Positions 1 through 10,305 of a stretch of DNA of 40,521 bases are shown piece by piece (position 1 is the first letter of the stretch; each line of letters starts with the position of its first letter). A model generated the notes under the pieces. That model was not told the DNA's origin and made no database searches. It was given only the letters and a program-made list of their open reading frames with translations. This DNA comes from Agmasoma carcini (nom. nud.) (Eukaryota; Microsporidia; Thelohaniidae). The position numbers were made by a program, and so were the translations under genes. Location: contig JAOXFI010000057.1 of the NCBI GenBank assembly GCA_029232285.1, forward strand, positions 1 to 40,521. The letters are read 5' to 3'.

Positions 1-122
1 AATTATGTTAAATTTTTTTTTCTAAAATACAATATTATATGTTTATGATATACAAATTATTATTTATAAAAAACAATGTTATAATATTTTTATACTGACA
101 AAATAATTTATTTAAAATTTGC

Positions 123-331
123 TTAGAAAAGACTATTGTTTGTCTTATTTAATTTCTGCTTGCCACGATAATCTTTTTCCACTACATCTTCATGAATACT
201 TTTTTGTAGTCCAGAGTATTACTTATATAGTTTTCAACACTTAAGGCTTTGATTATTGGTGTAATACCAAATTCTTTCAATAAAATATACAAATATCCAA
301 AATTAGAGCATATTGTATTATTTAATATCAT
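123..331 (-). pseudogene. Possible small gene broken by a frameshift
   Basis: A minus-strand ATG at 331 opens a 49-codon frame that looks coding and stops at 182-184. Just before the stop lies a run of six A on the coding strand (about 198-204). Moving one frame at that run gives a further open, Lys/Asp-rich stretch that ends at 123-125, for about 70 residues in total. This may be a frameshifted small gene, a sequencing error in a homopolymer, or chance. I do not recognise the product. The rest of positions 1-369 shows nothing else. Confidence 0.2.
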
Positions 332-369
332 ATTCTATTTAAAATTAAATCAATTTATTTATTTGTATT

Positions 370-2070
370 TTAATGATTCTTAAAATAATTATAATCTAAA
401 AGTTCAAACTTATCAAACATTATAGAATTTTTACAAAATAATTCTATTATTTCTTCGGTATAAACAGTTTCAAAAACACCATTGAGATTTATTTTGATAG
501 GCACTAAATAATATTTTTTTATGTAATTATCATTTTGTTTATAGCACTGGCTAATTATTAAATATTGACTATCCGTGAATTTTATTGATAATAATTTTTT
601 AACATTATCTTGTATGATGGTAATGTATTTATATTGTTTTTTTGATAAAATATCACCAACATTAATTCCAGCCAATAAATTATATAATTCGCTAAAACAA
701 AGTGTATAAACACCTTTAATATTATTAAAGAGTTCTTTATCATCAACCCTTTTAGTTATAAGTACAGTTATTTTATTTTCTTTTCTATATTTTAAGGAAG
801 TTAAAACAAATTCCAAATATTTCTTTTCAATATTCATTGGTAATTCAAAGATAACAACCTTTTTTGAATTATCTGTGATTTTAGCAGCCACAAATACACG
901 TATATCTTCATTAAAAGATATATTTTGATCCTTTAACGTTTCTATTGATTTATCATCCGAGGGTATTCCTAAATTAAGATCATTAAAAGATATATTTTGA
1001 TCCTTTAACGTTTCTATTGAATTATCATCCAGGGGTATTCCTAAATTAAGATCACTATCAGTTGAAAGTCCTTCTGAAGGAGACCCTATGTCACAAAATA
1101 CACTAAATACATGTTGATTTTCATCTAATTTTTGTTTTTTCTGACCACTAACTATATTTTTTTCATTACCATCCATTTCAATGAATATAAAATCTTGAAA
1201 AGCTTCATAATTACGTTTTAAAGGGTTTTGAGTTAGGGTTGTTTTATTATTGTGCATAATATAGGAATAACCTAGAATATCATCATATATTGATATATTT
1301 TGAATAAGATTCATGTTTGTTTTTTTATCAACTTCATTAATATCACCGTTTGAATTTTTAAGATTACACTCTTGCCGACCTGGATTGATTTTATTTTTAG
1401 ATTCTGAACTAGCATATAAATTAGAAATGGTCACATATCCTTCTCCCTGTAATAATTTCTTGTTTTTGCTCTTATCATCTTTATTATTGTTTAGTAATAT
1501 AATTTTAAAATGATTATATTCAACAACATGATTATCAATCATGTAATCTTGTTCAAACTTTTTTTTTATTAATTTATTTTCATCTTTATATCTATTATAT
1601 TTATAATCTTCTTGTATTGATACATTTGATCTAATATTAGTGATAATTGATTTTGTAAAATCAGAATAATCAACTTTGATATCAAAATGTTTATTTTTTA
1701 GAAACTGTGTGATGATATAAAGATTATCCTGCTTTGAAAGCTTTATATTATCCTCATGTTTGAATTTGTTGAAGAAAGAATACGTTTTTAATAAAAATAC
1801 TAAAAAATGTTTATAGCACGAAGTACTACAAGTTTTATTTTTTGGTATATATTTTAAGATCCCTTCTTTATAAAATATATGAATTTCATTGCATTCTTTT
1901 GAAAATTCAACTGTCTTGTAAGTAGTCGAAATTTTTGTAATTCTTTTGATATGATTATAATAACAATTGTCATTACATGATATTGTTGGTTTGATTATTG
2001 CAGCATTGTTACTAAATTCGCATTCTGTGCTGTATATATTTAAAAATTGAATAGCTAGATTAAAAAACAT
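370..2070 (-). CDS. Orphan 566-residue protein with internal 24-residue duplication
   Basis: I do not recognise this protein. It starts with a hydrophobic stretch (MFFNLAIQFLNIYS) that could be a short signal peptide. Cysteines follow in the first 90 residues, then a long polar, Asn/Lys/Asp-rich middle. Around residues 339-386 the segment beginning DLNLGIP occurs twice in tandem, 24 residues each, nearly identical. The C-terminal third is more hydrophobic and looks folded, with a strand-rich pattern such as VVIFELP and KITVLITK. The start is supported by an AAAAATTTACCC block immediately upstream on the minus strand, the same signal as at the housekeeping genes, so it is probably expressed. 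It lies beside a transposon-rich region, and lineage-specific microsporidian genes are often found in such places. Secretion is inference only. Confidence 0.7.
   Translation of the reverse strand: MFFNLAIQFLNIYSTECEFSNNAAIIKPTISCNDNCYYNHIKRITKISTTYKTVEFSKECNEIHIFYKEGILKYIPKNKTCSTSCYKHFLVFLLKTYSFFNKFKHEDNIKLSKQDNLYIITQFLKNKHFDIKVDYSDFTKSIITNIRSNVSIQEDYKYNRYKDENKLIKKKFEQDYMIDNHVVEYNHFKIILLNNNKDDKSKNKKLLQGEGYVTISNLYASSESKNKINPGRQECNLKNSNGDINEVDKKTNMNLIQNISIYDDILGYSYIMHNNKTTLTQNPLKRNYEAFQDFIFIEMDGNEKNIVSGQKKQKLDENQHVFSVFCDIGSPSEGLSTDSDLNLGIPLDDNSIETLKDQNISFNDLNLGIPSDDKSIETLKDQNISFNEDIRVFVAAKITDNSKKVVIFELPMNIEKKYLEFVLTSLKYRKENKITVLITKRVDDKELFNNIKGVYTLCFSELYNLLAGINVGDILSKKQYKYITIIQDNVKKLLSIKFTDSQYLIISQCYKQNDNYIKKYYLVPIKINLNGVFETVYTEEIIELFCKNSIMFDKFELLDYNYFKNH
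911..1054 (-). repeat. 72-bp tandem duplication inside the orphan gene
   Basis: Two adjacent 72-bp units (911-982 and 983-1054) differ at only a few bases and keep the reading frame, giving two 24-residue copies. The near identity implies a recent event. Confidence 0.9.
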
Positions 2071-3135
2071 GGGTAAATTTTTATTAAAAATTTAATAAAT
2101 AAGAGTAAAAATCTATAAATAAATCAATAATAAATTATAAAAGTTTTATTATAGTTTTTTTTATTAAATGACAGCTATAACAAACTTAATAGTTTTATAA
2201 TTAAAAGTTGAATTAGCTAGAAATTTATAACTACCATATTTGGAAAAACAATTCAATCAATAGTATTAATGTAATACTTCAAAGTAACACGAAATATATA
2301 GAAAAGTGTATTATTAGATATCAAATAAACATATACTCTACTCTTTAACCTCCGTGATTATTATTGATAAATTTTTATAATATTAATTCTATATCGATAA
2401 ACCAATATCCGAAGCCCTTAATTCATTTCATAGTGCCAAAAAGGCTTTGTAAATATTTCTCAGGACTATAGAAGAAATGACTGGTGAAATAGCGGAGAAA
2501 GACATAGATTCAAACAGCAATTATAAATTTTAAATAGATTAGAAACAACGGGTAAATGTCTGGCAAAAAACATAAAAATCTATTTTCTAAGTACTTATCA
2601 TCATCCCTAAAACAATTTTATCACCATAACTGATTCTCATGTGATTTAATGTAGAAAATTATATTGTAATATTGGACTTAATGATATTATCATTATATAT
2701 TAATTATACCGTCTTTCAAAAGGAGTCAACACCCTAAAAGGGGTATTTGTAGTTTAATATAAATAATCAGTTGTAATAAACAAATAGAATAACTTTAAAT
2801 TGATAACAATATATATTGTAAGTAATTGACATACAGGTTCCAGTACTGTAGCCTTAATAAATAGATTTGATTTTGTTCTGTTTCGTGATCTCAGCGGGAA
2901 ATAAGATATTTGTATTATATTTTGTATAAAAGTTTGCAATCAAGGGAATATACATATAATATGCTATAAATATAAAATAAAACATACTTAAAGTTAAAAC
3001 TTTTAATCATAAGTTTTTTATTTGTGTTTTCAAATGTAAATAAAATTTCATACTATCCACTTAAAAAATAATTATAGAGTTTTATAATAAATATATGAAA
3101 GAGTAAAATATTTAATTTTTGAAAATATGTAATTT
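2071..3135. other. Gene-free AT-rich spacer
   Basis: No supported gene. Short open stretches exist on both strands (for example minus 2754-2939), but none resembles a known family and all are short for this base composition. It borders the first transposase relic and may hold further decayed element sequence. Confidence 0.5.
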
Positions 3136-3875
3136 ATTAATGTTGCAGTGAGTTGTCAGAACTGTGGTTGTGTTTTGAGAGTTTTAGTAAGCAAAAATCA
3201 AAAAGGTAACAAAATATTGGCATTAGGGTGCACAAACGGAAATTGAAAACTCTATTATTCAATATATTTGTTATATAAATTATTTAATTTTAACGTATAA
3301 ATTTGAACAAAATTTAATATTTCGAAAATAATAAAATTAACATCCTTATCTCCGATGAAAGTCCTTAATGGGCCGTGCGTCAGCTAATTGGTTGTTGGTG
3401 TGTATTATCTGTAACGAGTATTACGTCTTTATGAAGTTTTATTCTGAAATGATATCGGCAAATCGTGAATATAATATGTTGGGAACGTCAGGCACCCTAT
3501 TAAATCAGACGAATCTAGGTTTTTTAATTGTGGAATTTAACAAAGGTCGTTTTTTAAGAGGTGATGAAGCTGAAGTAATAAATAACATAAATTTAGGGAA
3601 TATGGTAAATATGACATGAGTTTTTGTGTTGATCAAAGGACATATATGTGGGCGTTCTATGTTGTGAAAAAGACGGAAAAATTCAATCTCCAATATTCAA
3701 AGAGATGTTAACGATACATCAGTTATATTTTTGAAGAATGGTGCATATATTCATACTTAAGTGAGTTAAATTACATGTATTCAACAGTAAATCACCAGAC
3801 AAATTATGTAGATTCTTGACATGTGCACCCAGTCCATTGAAGGATCCAAATTTAACTCAATTTTTTAAAAAGTAT
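3136..3875 (+). pseudogene. Merlin/IS1595-type transposase relic 1
   Basis: This is a decayed ISXO2-like DDE transposase read across all three plus frames. It opens with a zinc-ribbon piece (SCQNCGCVLRV, then a later Cys in LGCTNG, about 3150-3240). Next comes LIVEFNKGRFLRGDEAE (about 3523-3572), which matches the family block around the first catalytic Asp. Then comes a SD-W-AY-like block ending in YMYSTVNHQTNYVDS (about 3773-3815), and last TQSIEG (about 3828-3845), which matches the HTQNIE motif before the final acidic residue. Stops and frameshifts interrupt it throughout, and the first catalytic Asp reads as Asn. It is dead. Confidence 0.75.
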
Positions 3876-5114
3876 GATATTTAATGAATATTATTTTCAA
3901 TTTCATTTGGATTTTATATGTAGGAAACTATCAAGAATATCAAACGAAAAACTTTTTATTGCTTTCTTACAAGACATAAAATCAATAAAACATTTTTGAA
4001 AACGGCAAATGTTGTTTTCAAAATTTTGGATCAGTACCAAAACTAGACCCTAAGTTTAATAAAAATCAAAAATAACGTATATATTTTTTATAATTTTGAA
4101 GAATTGGAGTGGTTAATTTATACGGTAAATAAACTTGATTTCTTAAAAAATTTATTGAATCGTATTTTATTACATAATTAAATGTTTTAATAGGCGTAAT
4201 GTTTCTATGAAAATTAATCTCTTGTAAGAAAAAAGTTGGTGATGCACATGGAGATGATTTAATTTTAAATATGGCAAGTATAAAGTCTATTTACCAATAA
4301 GAAAAACTTTTTTTTTGAAAATCAAAATTTTGATATACAGCAATTTTTATTTAAAATGAACAATTCGTAGTTGTGTGACATTTGTCATAAATCTGTTTAT
4401 ATAATTTCATATAATCTTGTATGGTTATGTTTGAATTTACAATATGGTTCATAAAAATATAAATTATTGACTATTGTAGTTGATAATCAACCATAACTAC
4501 ATATCTTCGATTTTTTAAATAATTCAAACATTGGATACCATGGGCGATTTTTAAAATAATAAAAATTTAGTGTCATGAGGAATATTTCAAATTGACGATA
4601 CAATGTTATACTTTGAATGTAAAAACCATCAAGGATGATCTCCACATATTAAAAACTGTGTTAAAATATTTGGTATAAGTGTTTTAATTATTGAAGTTTT
4701 ATCTTGAGTTTATTAAAAGTTTAATTGTGTTATTCCCAATACTACCTATTATAGATATTAGGGTAGTATCAATTTTATTATTAAGGCTGATAAGTTTCAA
4801 GGCTATCGTTTTATCGAAGGGGCCGGGTTTAAGCATAGTTCGGTATGCCATAACTATGAATTTATAAATAAAAAGGGTGTTTATGTTCAAGGCATTGACT
4901 CCGTTCATATCTACACTATTTTGGAAAAAAATAGCATCCAAAAATAAAAAAATTGTGCTAGATAAGACTAGATAGAAAAAAATAGTTCAACTAATAAAAA
5001 TTCCCCCGTTGTGCATCGAGTAAAAATTTTAATATTAAATAGTTTTTGTTGTATCAGAAAACATATCAAAATCTCAACATAATATATATCTATTATCTCA
5101 AGAGTATTTAATTT
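3876..5114. other. Gene-free spacer between two transposase relics
   Basis: Nothing recognised on either strand. An open minus frame at 4699-4941 (80 codons) lacks the upstream start signal and any family resemblance. This stretch may contain old, unreadable transposon sequence. Confidence 0.5.
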
Positions 5115-5935
5115 ATTGTGAGACCCTCACCCATGTCTGAACAATAGATTTAATAAAGATGTTTTTAGCGATTTTTAAAAATTCATTTTCAAAACATTAT
5201 CTTTTAACATCATTTCTGCTTAGAACACATCTAACTTGGTAGATAGCAACTCTTTTTACTCTTCAATTCTAGCCTTATCTTTAGATCAATATGATTCAAT
5301 ATTTTGAGTGAAGGCTCAAGTTGATACTATTATTTACAGTATCATGTGTTAAACCAAGAGAAAAAAAGTTTTTGCATATGACTGCCATTCATCTGAATGT
5401 ATGAGGTACCTTCTCGACATATTCATTGTATTTTAGGAAGTAAAGATAATGCAATTCTATCATGAACATGTTCCATGTACACTTTAGCAAGTCTTGATAA
5501 TGTATCTGCAATACAAAATTTCCACACATCAGTTTTTTGATATCTTCCTCTGTTATATTTTCTATTATGCCTAAACTGACTTTTATTTATCTGACATCAT
5601 GACCACCTGGTCTTATTGGATTCATATCAAAATAGTCAACACACATAAGATAAAGCTTAGAATATATTTAAATTTTTGCCATATTAGAAATTCTTGTTAA
5701 ATTTAAAATATTTCAATATCATTAATCTAAAAATTATGAATTTTATATATTCTGAATAGAAATGTTTATGTCATTAAAATGACTTCTTTCGTAAATAGAA
5801 TGGTATTTATAAAACTCCTACAGTTTCTATTTAGACATCTGAATAATATTTTATCCACATTTCTTCTATATTTCACAATTCTACAAGAAATGTTACAACT
5901 TGAACATCTATAGCTTTGTTTTATCAATCTTATGT
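5115..5935 (-). pseudogene. Merlin/IS1595-type transposase relic 2, nearly complete
   Basis: This is the best-preserved Merlin-type copy. Read on the minus strand, it starts with a zinc ribbon: CSSCN (about 5893-5911) and, 20-odd residues later, RCLNRNCRSF (about 5814-5841). The catalytic core follows: PGGHDVQINESQFRHNRKYN (near 5560-5620), KTDVWKF, a VHDRIALSLLP block, and SYIHSDEWQSYAKTF (about 5360-5405). It ends with a VNNSINL block (about 5300-5330). These match, in order, the zinc ribbon, first Asp region, DRT block, SD-W-Y block and NHS block of ISXO2-like transposases. A few frameshifts and stops disrupt it, and the first catalytic Asp reads as Asn. The 3' flank carries a small palindrome at 5119-5131. 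Confidence 0.85.
5117..5160. repeat. Short palindromic motif shared with position 9336
   Basis: GTGAGACCCTCAC (5119-5131) has perfect 5-base arms. The motif and about 30 following bases resemble 9336-9385 (GTGAGACTTTCAC, then a similar sequence). It lies just past the 3' end of Merlin relic 2 and could be part of an element end. Confidence 0.4.
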
Positions 5936-6509
5936 TTTGTTAGATTGAGATAATATCATCAATGTCATTAAGAATTGGGTTTACATGACTTATAAAAAAT
6001 AAAAACATGATTACAAAAGGTAATTATAAAATTCAAATAATATATAAAATATAAAATAAAATATACTATTTGTATGAATTGTCGTGTTTTTTAAATATTT
6101 CTATATGAATTATAAATTCAATTATACTGTGAACATGTTTTCAAAAAAAGTACCATTTTGATTTTTTTAATAATAAAATTTTATTTAACGAATAACCCAT
6201 TTCAAAACATTTTTATGAAGAGCAAAAGGCTAATGTTATTAATGAATGGTTTTAGCCAAAAATTCATTTTTAAAACACAGTATTTTGGATAGAACAGTGC
6301 AAAATATCATTCTTTAATAAAAATGAAAAATCACCTGTTAAAGCAATACAATATCAATGTATCCATATTAACTATATTGATTTTTATTAAAACAATGTAT
6401 CAACATGTTTATTTCTTCTATCAAGCCATTATTAAGTAAGAAAAACATTTTTGCAAAAAATATATATAATGGCTCTTTAGAATTCTTAAAGATTAGTTTG
6501 AATTGCGAT

Positions 6510-6960
6510 TTTTTCTAAATGAATGCTGATTTTGCACTTATCAGCCAGATAGTTCTAGTTTTGTGGGAGGAAGAAAAGTGAACGAATGTAATCTTAGTTA
6601 TATTATACCAACAGTAAAGTATGTCGGAGGATTTGTAATGTTTTGTGGTTGTATATCATCTAAAGAGGCGGGCAAAGTTGTGTTTATTAATCAAATTATT
6701 GACGACGCTACTAATAAACAACTTTTTGCTTAAAATCTCAAAAATTTGCATTTATGATGGGCATTTCTGTCTTTTTTTCTAACAAGACAATGCACTTTGT
6801 CACACCCAAAGTCAGTTCATATAATGATTAGTTAAAAATTAGAATTTAATAAAATAGCCACCATTATCATTTGATTTAAAAACTATCGAGCATATATTAA
6901 CCAAAAATTTAAAGGTTTTGGTTTTTGAAAAAAAATGAATGAAAAGACAAAATCCTTAAA
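6510..6960 (+). pseudogene. Tc1/mariner transposase relic
   Basis: A decayed catalytic domain is read in shifting plus frames. A piece around 6518-6560 recalls the first Asp region. IIPTVKYVGGFVMFCGCISS (about 6603-6660) matches the TVK-GGG-VMVWGC block of Tc1/mariner enzymes. After it comes a KVVFINQIIDD block. QDNALCHTQSQF (about 6783-6818) matches the QDNAPxHT block with the second catalytic Asp, with one in-frame stop just before it. A degraded WPP...IEHI piece (about 6850-6895) matches the SPDLNPIE block with the catalytic acidic residue. Upstream sequence to about 6180 may hold the DNA-binding half, but I cannot read it. It is dead. Confidence 0.8.
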
Positions 6961-7068
6961 TATGTAACGGTATAGTACATTTAATAATAACCAGTTTTGA
7001 TTTCGGCTTCTAAAGAAGATGTTTTGCTATTTATTAGCTCTAAGATACATGTTAATTATTAAATTCCA

Positions 7069-7227
7069 GGGTGTTATTTTTACAAACATAAATATTATAT
7101 TTAGAATTCATATAAAAATATTGAAAAATATAAGAATACATTTTTTAAGAGTTTATTTCATTATATATATTTTAAGTAGTCTTAAATAGCTCAAAATTTT
7201 CATTTTTGGGGTGTTATTTTTTGCAAA
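7069..7227. repeat. Paired GGGTGTTATTTTT motif beyond the mariner relic
   Basis: GGGTGTTATTTT occurs at 7069-7080 and again at 7208-7219 in the same orientation, followed by A/T-rich sequence and a CAAA. The pair lies 100-260 bp past the transposase relic and could derive from its right end. A matching left end was not found with confidence. The remaining sequence to about 7455 shows nothing else. Confidence 0.3.
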
Positions 7228-7454
7228 ATAGTCTATATTAAGTATAAATAAAAATATAAAAGGTTACAATTAAAAACAATTTTTGTAAATATTGCTTCTT
7301 TTAGAATTACAAAAATAATTTATTAAGTTTAATCTTAAATTTGATCTGATGATTCTAATAGTTCACTTAAATACGTATGATTAAGAACAAGTGATGTGAT
7401 TTATATCGTAAATTTACACTATTGCATATTAAGGGCATAAGCCGCACTTAGATG

Positions 7455-8012
7455 TATTAATTTTCATTTTATTAATAGTAATAGTTTGTTTATTTAATAT
7501 TTAGACAAAAAAACACAAAGTGGTATAGATTGGGAAAATCAGATATTCTCGTGTATTTCACAAAGAATCTTAAAGTACCAATTACCATAGAAAAAGATAA
7601 AACCTAAAATTGAAACAAATATATAATAAAATGTAATGTATAAGGGATAGATATCGTGTATAATTGCAATATACTTATTGTACATTAGTAAGAGACGGTA
7701 TAAAAAATTGTTATCATGGTGTCTTGAATCATCTTAGAAAGTAAGACTTCAACGACACTACATTATAGGATGCGGTTGTAGCTGACTCAGTGCAAAAACT
7801 TGGTTTTCATGGTGTCTTATATAGTAAGACTATAAGGACACTACATTATAGGATGCTGTTGTAGCCCACTTAGTGTTATTACAGCAAAATAATCAGCTTA
7901 TATTTTCAAGAAGTAAAAATTTCCTACGAATGAAGAAAAAGTGTCTGTCTATCGACTGTAAACTAGTTTACCAGATTGAACAAGATTATCCGTATCCCCT
8001 TAGCCTATGATA
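7455..8012 (+). repeat. Dispersed repeat R1, copy A
   Basis: This is one of four related stretches in the window. It shares a block around ACAAAGTGGTATAGATTGG (about 7514-7532) with copy B and a TTATTGTACATTAGTAAG block with copy C. All copies share a core: a CATGGTGTCTT-like start, AAGACTT...AAGACAC, GGATGCGGTTGTAGC, then TTATATTTTCAAGAAGT and a GAAGAAAAAGTGTC block. In this copy the core is duplicated in tandem (about 7693-7790 and 7805-7870). No frame is open along it and I cannot assign it to a known element class. Confidence 0.6.
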
Positions 8013-8288
8013 TGCCATGATCTGTTATATTTTAACTATTCGTTGTTTCCAACCTTACCACGTGGATGCTTGAATTCATCACATATCTTTTTTATCAAAA
8101 TCCAAATATTTTTTATATCTTCTAAACATGCTTAGTCGATCACTAACTAAATATTTTAACTCTAAAATGTAAATATATTTATAATTTGTATTATTTTAAT
8201 TTTAAATAGTAATAAACTTTTTTGTCGACTGATGATAGTCAAGATTTATTACATCAAAAAAAAAATATATAATTAATTTAATGGTGAA
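8013..8288. other. Spacer with no recognised feature
   Basis: This is AT-rich sequence between R1 copy A and the 3' end of the orphan membrane-protein gene. Nothing was recognised. Confidence 0.4.
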
Positions 8289-9134
8289 TTAAATAAAAAA
8301 ATCACTAAAATATAATATAATTATTAAAGTAATAGAAAACCCAAATAAAACTACCCGTTTTACACCATGAGGAAAGTGTCTAAGCAGATTAACGATCACA
8401 ATTATCAAAATAAAAGCAGAAATGCTTCTAACTACATGAGAAATCACTGGTTTTGCTTTGATTTCTCCTAAATTGATAATGTTTTTGGTTATATTTGCTG
8501 AACTTAAATCGTTTCGTGTAACATTTATATCAAGTTTGATATTTTCAATTCCTGATGACTGACATTGTCCGTTTGAACATAAATTATCTAGAAGTTTATT
8601 TTCAAACTTAGGAATTGATTTAAGTTGTTTTTTACATCGTTCTGACATGTTAAATTTTAAAATGACTCTAAAAATTTCATCAGTTGGAGAATTTTCAATA
8701 TGAATAAGCTTATAAGATTTAAAACAATTTTGATCTTCGAAAAGGGGTGATTTAGATCTACAGCTGTACGTCTCACTTGTCTTTTTTATAAATTTTATAC
8801 CGTGCCTCATTACATCCTTAGGCTTAGTATATTTATCTTTATACGTTCGTAATAATTTATCTCTTCTTTCCTTTTTTTTCAATTTGTTATTCTTGTATAT
8901 GAAAAACAGGGTTAGATAAAATTCATAAGGGCCACTCCACAGTCTTACAACTCTGGTGGGGGTTGTACAAATTTTTTTTTTGTATAACTGCAACCATCTA
9001 TCAAAAGAATATTTATAAATTACATTATTTTCAATCTCCTTAATAACCATTAGGCTACAATCCTCATGTATATCTATTCCATTGTTACATTCAAATTCAA
9101 AGTAACAATATAATATATTTAGTAAAAGGTACAT
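8289..9134 (-). CDS. Orphan membrane protein with two C-terminal membrane spans
   Basis: I do not recognise this family. The 281-residue product begins with a hydrophobic, aromatic stretch (MYLLLNILYCYFEFEC) that could be a signal peptide. It continues as a Cys- and Lys-rich region that could lie in an oxidising compartment or outside the cell; the cysteines sit in motifs such as SCRSKSP, SERCKK and LCSNGQCQ. The C terminus has two hydrophobic segments, about residues 226-246 (ISAFILIIVIVNLL) and 255-280 (VVLFGFSITLIIILYFSDFF), split by a short basic loop. The start is preceded by AAAATTTTATATCCTTTCAAT, close to the signal at housekeeping genes. The gene is isolated between two R1 copies. A role at the parasite surface is speculation. 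Confidence 0.6.
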   Translation of the reverse strand: MYLLLNILYCYFEFECNNGIDIHEDCSLMVIKEIENNVIYKYSFDRWLQLYKKKICTTPTRVVRLWSGPYEFYLTLFFIYKNNKLKKKERRDKLLRTYKDKYTKPKDVMRHGIKFIKKTSETYSCRSKSPLFEDQNCFKSYKLIHIENSPTDEIFRVILKFNMSERCKKQLKSIPKFENKLLDNLCSNGQCQSSGIENIKLDINVTRNDLSSANITKNIINLGEIKAKPVISHVVRSISAFILIIVIVNLLRHFPHGVKRVVLFGFSITLIIILYFSDFFI

Positions 9135-9335
9135 ATTGAAAGGATATAAAATTATTTTATATATTTTTTTTAATTAATTTTTTTAATATATTGAAATTAT
9201 AATACGTGATATTGACACTTCTCTTGTTTTATCAGAAATAAAGTAATTAGATGATAATAAATTTATCAAATATTGTTGAAAACATCTTTATTATATTCAT
9301 GATCCGACATGGCTGAGATTATTACGATTTATTAA

Positions 9336-9790
9336 TTGTGAGACTTTCACCTATGTGGAACATGAATTTAATAATAGATTTATTTATTAAATATGAATGT
9401 TAGATAAAACTATACAAAGTAGTATTGATTGGCAACCTACGCTAATTATTACAAATAACCTTAAGTATCAGTCAACTTACATGGACGCCAAATCAAAATG
9501 GGATGTAAAAGGGACACGGAAAGCAACCATACATATATTGTGGCTTGGTAGAAGGTAGTGAAAATCGGTTGTCATGCTGTCTTAGATTGTGACAATAAGA
9601 CTTTAAAGACACAATATTACATTGTAGCTGATCTTAGTGATATTACGCAAAGAAAACAACTTATATCTTCAAGAAGTAACAGTTCCCTGTTATTGGAAGA
9701 GGTGCCCTTTATCTATTGTTAGTAGAGTTAATAGGATTATCCTCAACGACCCTGTTATAGCCCAAGTGGAGGTCTTAAATTATAGCAAAT
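9336..9790 (+). repeat. Dispersed repeat R1, copy B
   Basis: This copy begins with the palindromic GTGAGACTTTCAC motif also found at 5119. From about 9401 it follows copy A (AGATAAAACTATACAAAGT, then a GTATTGATTGG block). The core at about 9573-9790 includes GTCATGCTGTCTTAGATTGT, AAGACTTTAAAGACAC, TTGTAGCTGATCTTAGTG, TTATATCTTCAAGAAGTAAC and a GATTATCCTC block. An 85-codon open frame overlaps the core (9637-9894) but is not conserved in the other copies. Confidence 0.6.
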
Positions 9791-10050
9791 CATTTAAAAT
9801 CAAATATCTTAAAATTATGATATTTTATTTTGATACAACATGGAAATATAAAATTTTGCTCTTGTACATTTTCTTTTATTTAAAATTTGTATAATTTAGT
9901 TAATACTTTTATACCACTCATAGAAAGACATAATCATATTTAAATCAATGTACATTCTCTTATGCTCTTTAATCTCTGTTTATACTAAAATTATTTTATA
10001 TTTTGTACTGTTATAAAGTATCACTCTTAGCAAATAAAAATAAATTTATA

Positions 10051-10221
10051 ATATAGAGTTTCTACATCTAATTGCAACTTTCCACATCAACCGTTAAATA
10101 TGTATTTTAATTTAATATGCATTTTCATTATTTCGTATCTATTTGCATACTTTTATACCAAATAATAAATTTAAAATTTACACAATGGTATGAATTATTG
10201 ACAATTGAGTAAAACCCTATA
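10051..10221. mobile_element. MITE copy 1
   Basis: This is a 171-bp non-coding element. Its start (TATAGAGTTTCTACATC) and the reverse complement of its end (TATAGGGTTTTACTCAATTG) are imperfect terminal inverted repeats. Inside it shares a CAATT/CTAATTGCAAC block, a CATATCAACCGGTAAA-like block, TTTCGTATCTATTTGCATAC and GGTATGAATTATT with two further copies at 17787 and 38546. It lies about 85 bp upstream of the next gene. Confidence 0.75.
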
Positions 10222-10305
10222 CTTTTTATTTTAACTTTTTTAAAAAAATTATATTTATTTATCGGTAATATTTTTTATTTTAAAATTTTTAAAATAATTT
10301 TCAGC

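Noticed and set aside
3368..3619. An 83-codon open frame as a gene
   Set aside because: It lies inside Merlin relic 1 and contains its IDES-like block; it is a fragment, not a gene.
4210..4290. A GDAHGDDL-like string as an esterase fragment
   Set aside because: Too short, and no flanking similarity to carboxylesterases.
9637..9894. An 85-codon open frame as a gene
   Set aside because: It overlaps R1 copy B, and the other copies do not keep it open.
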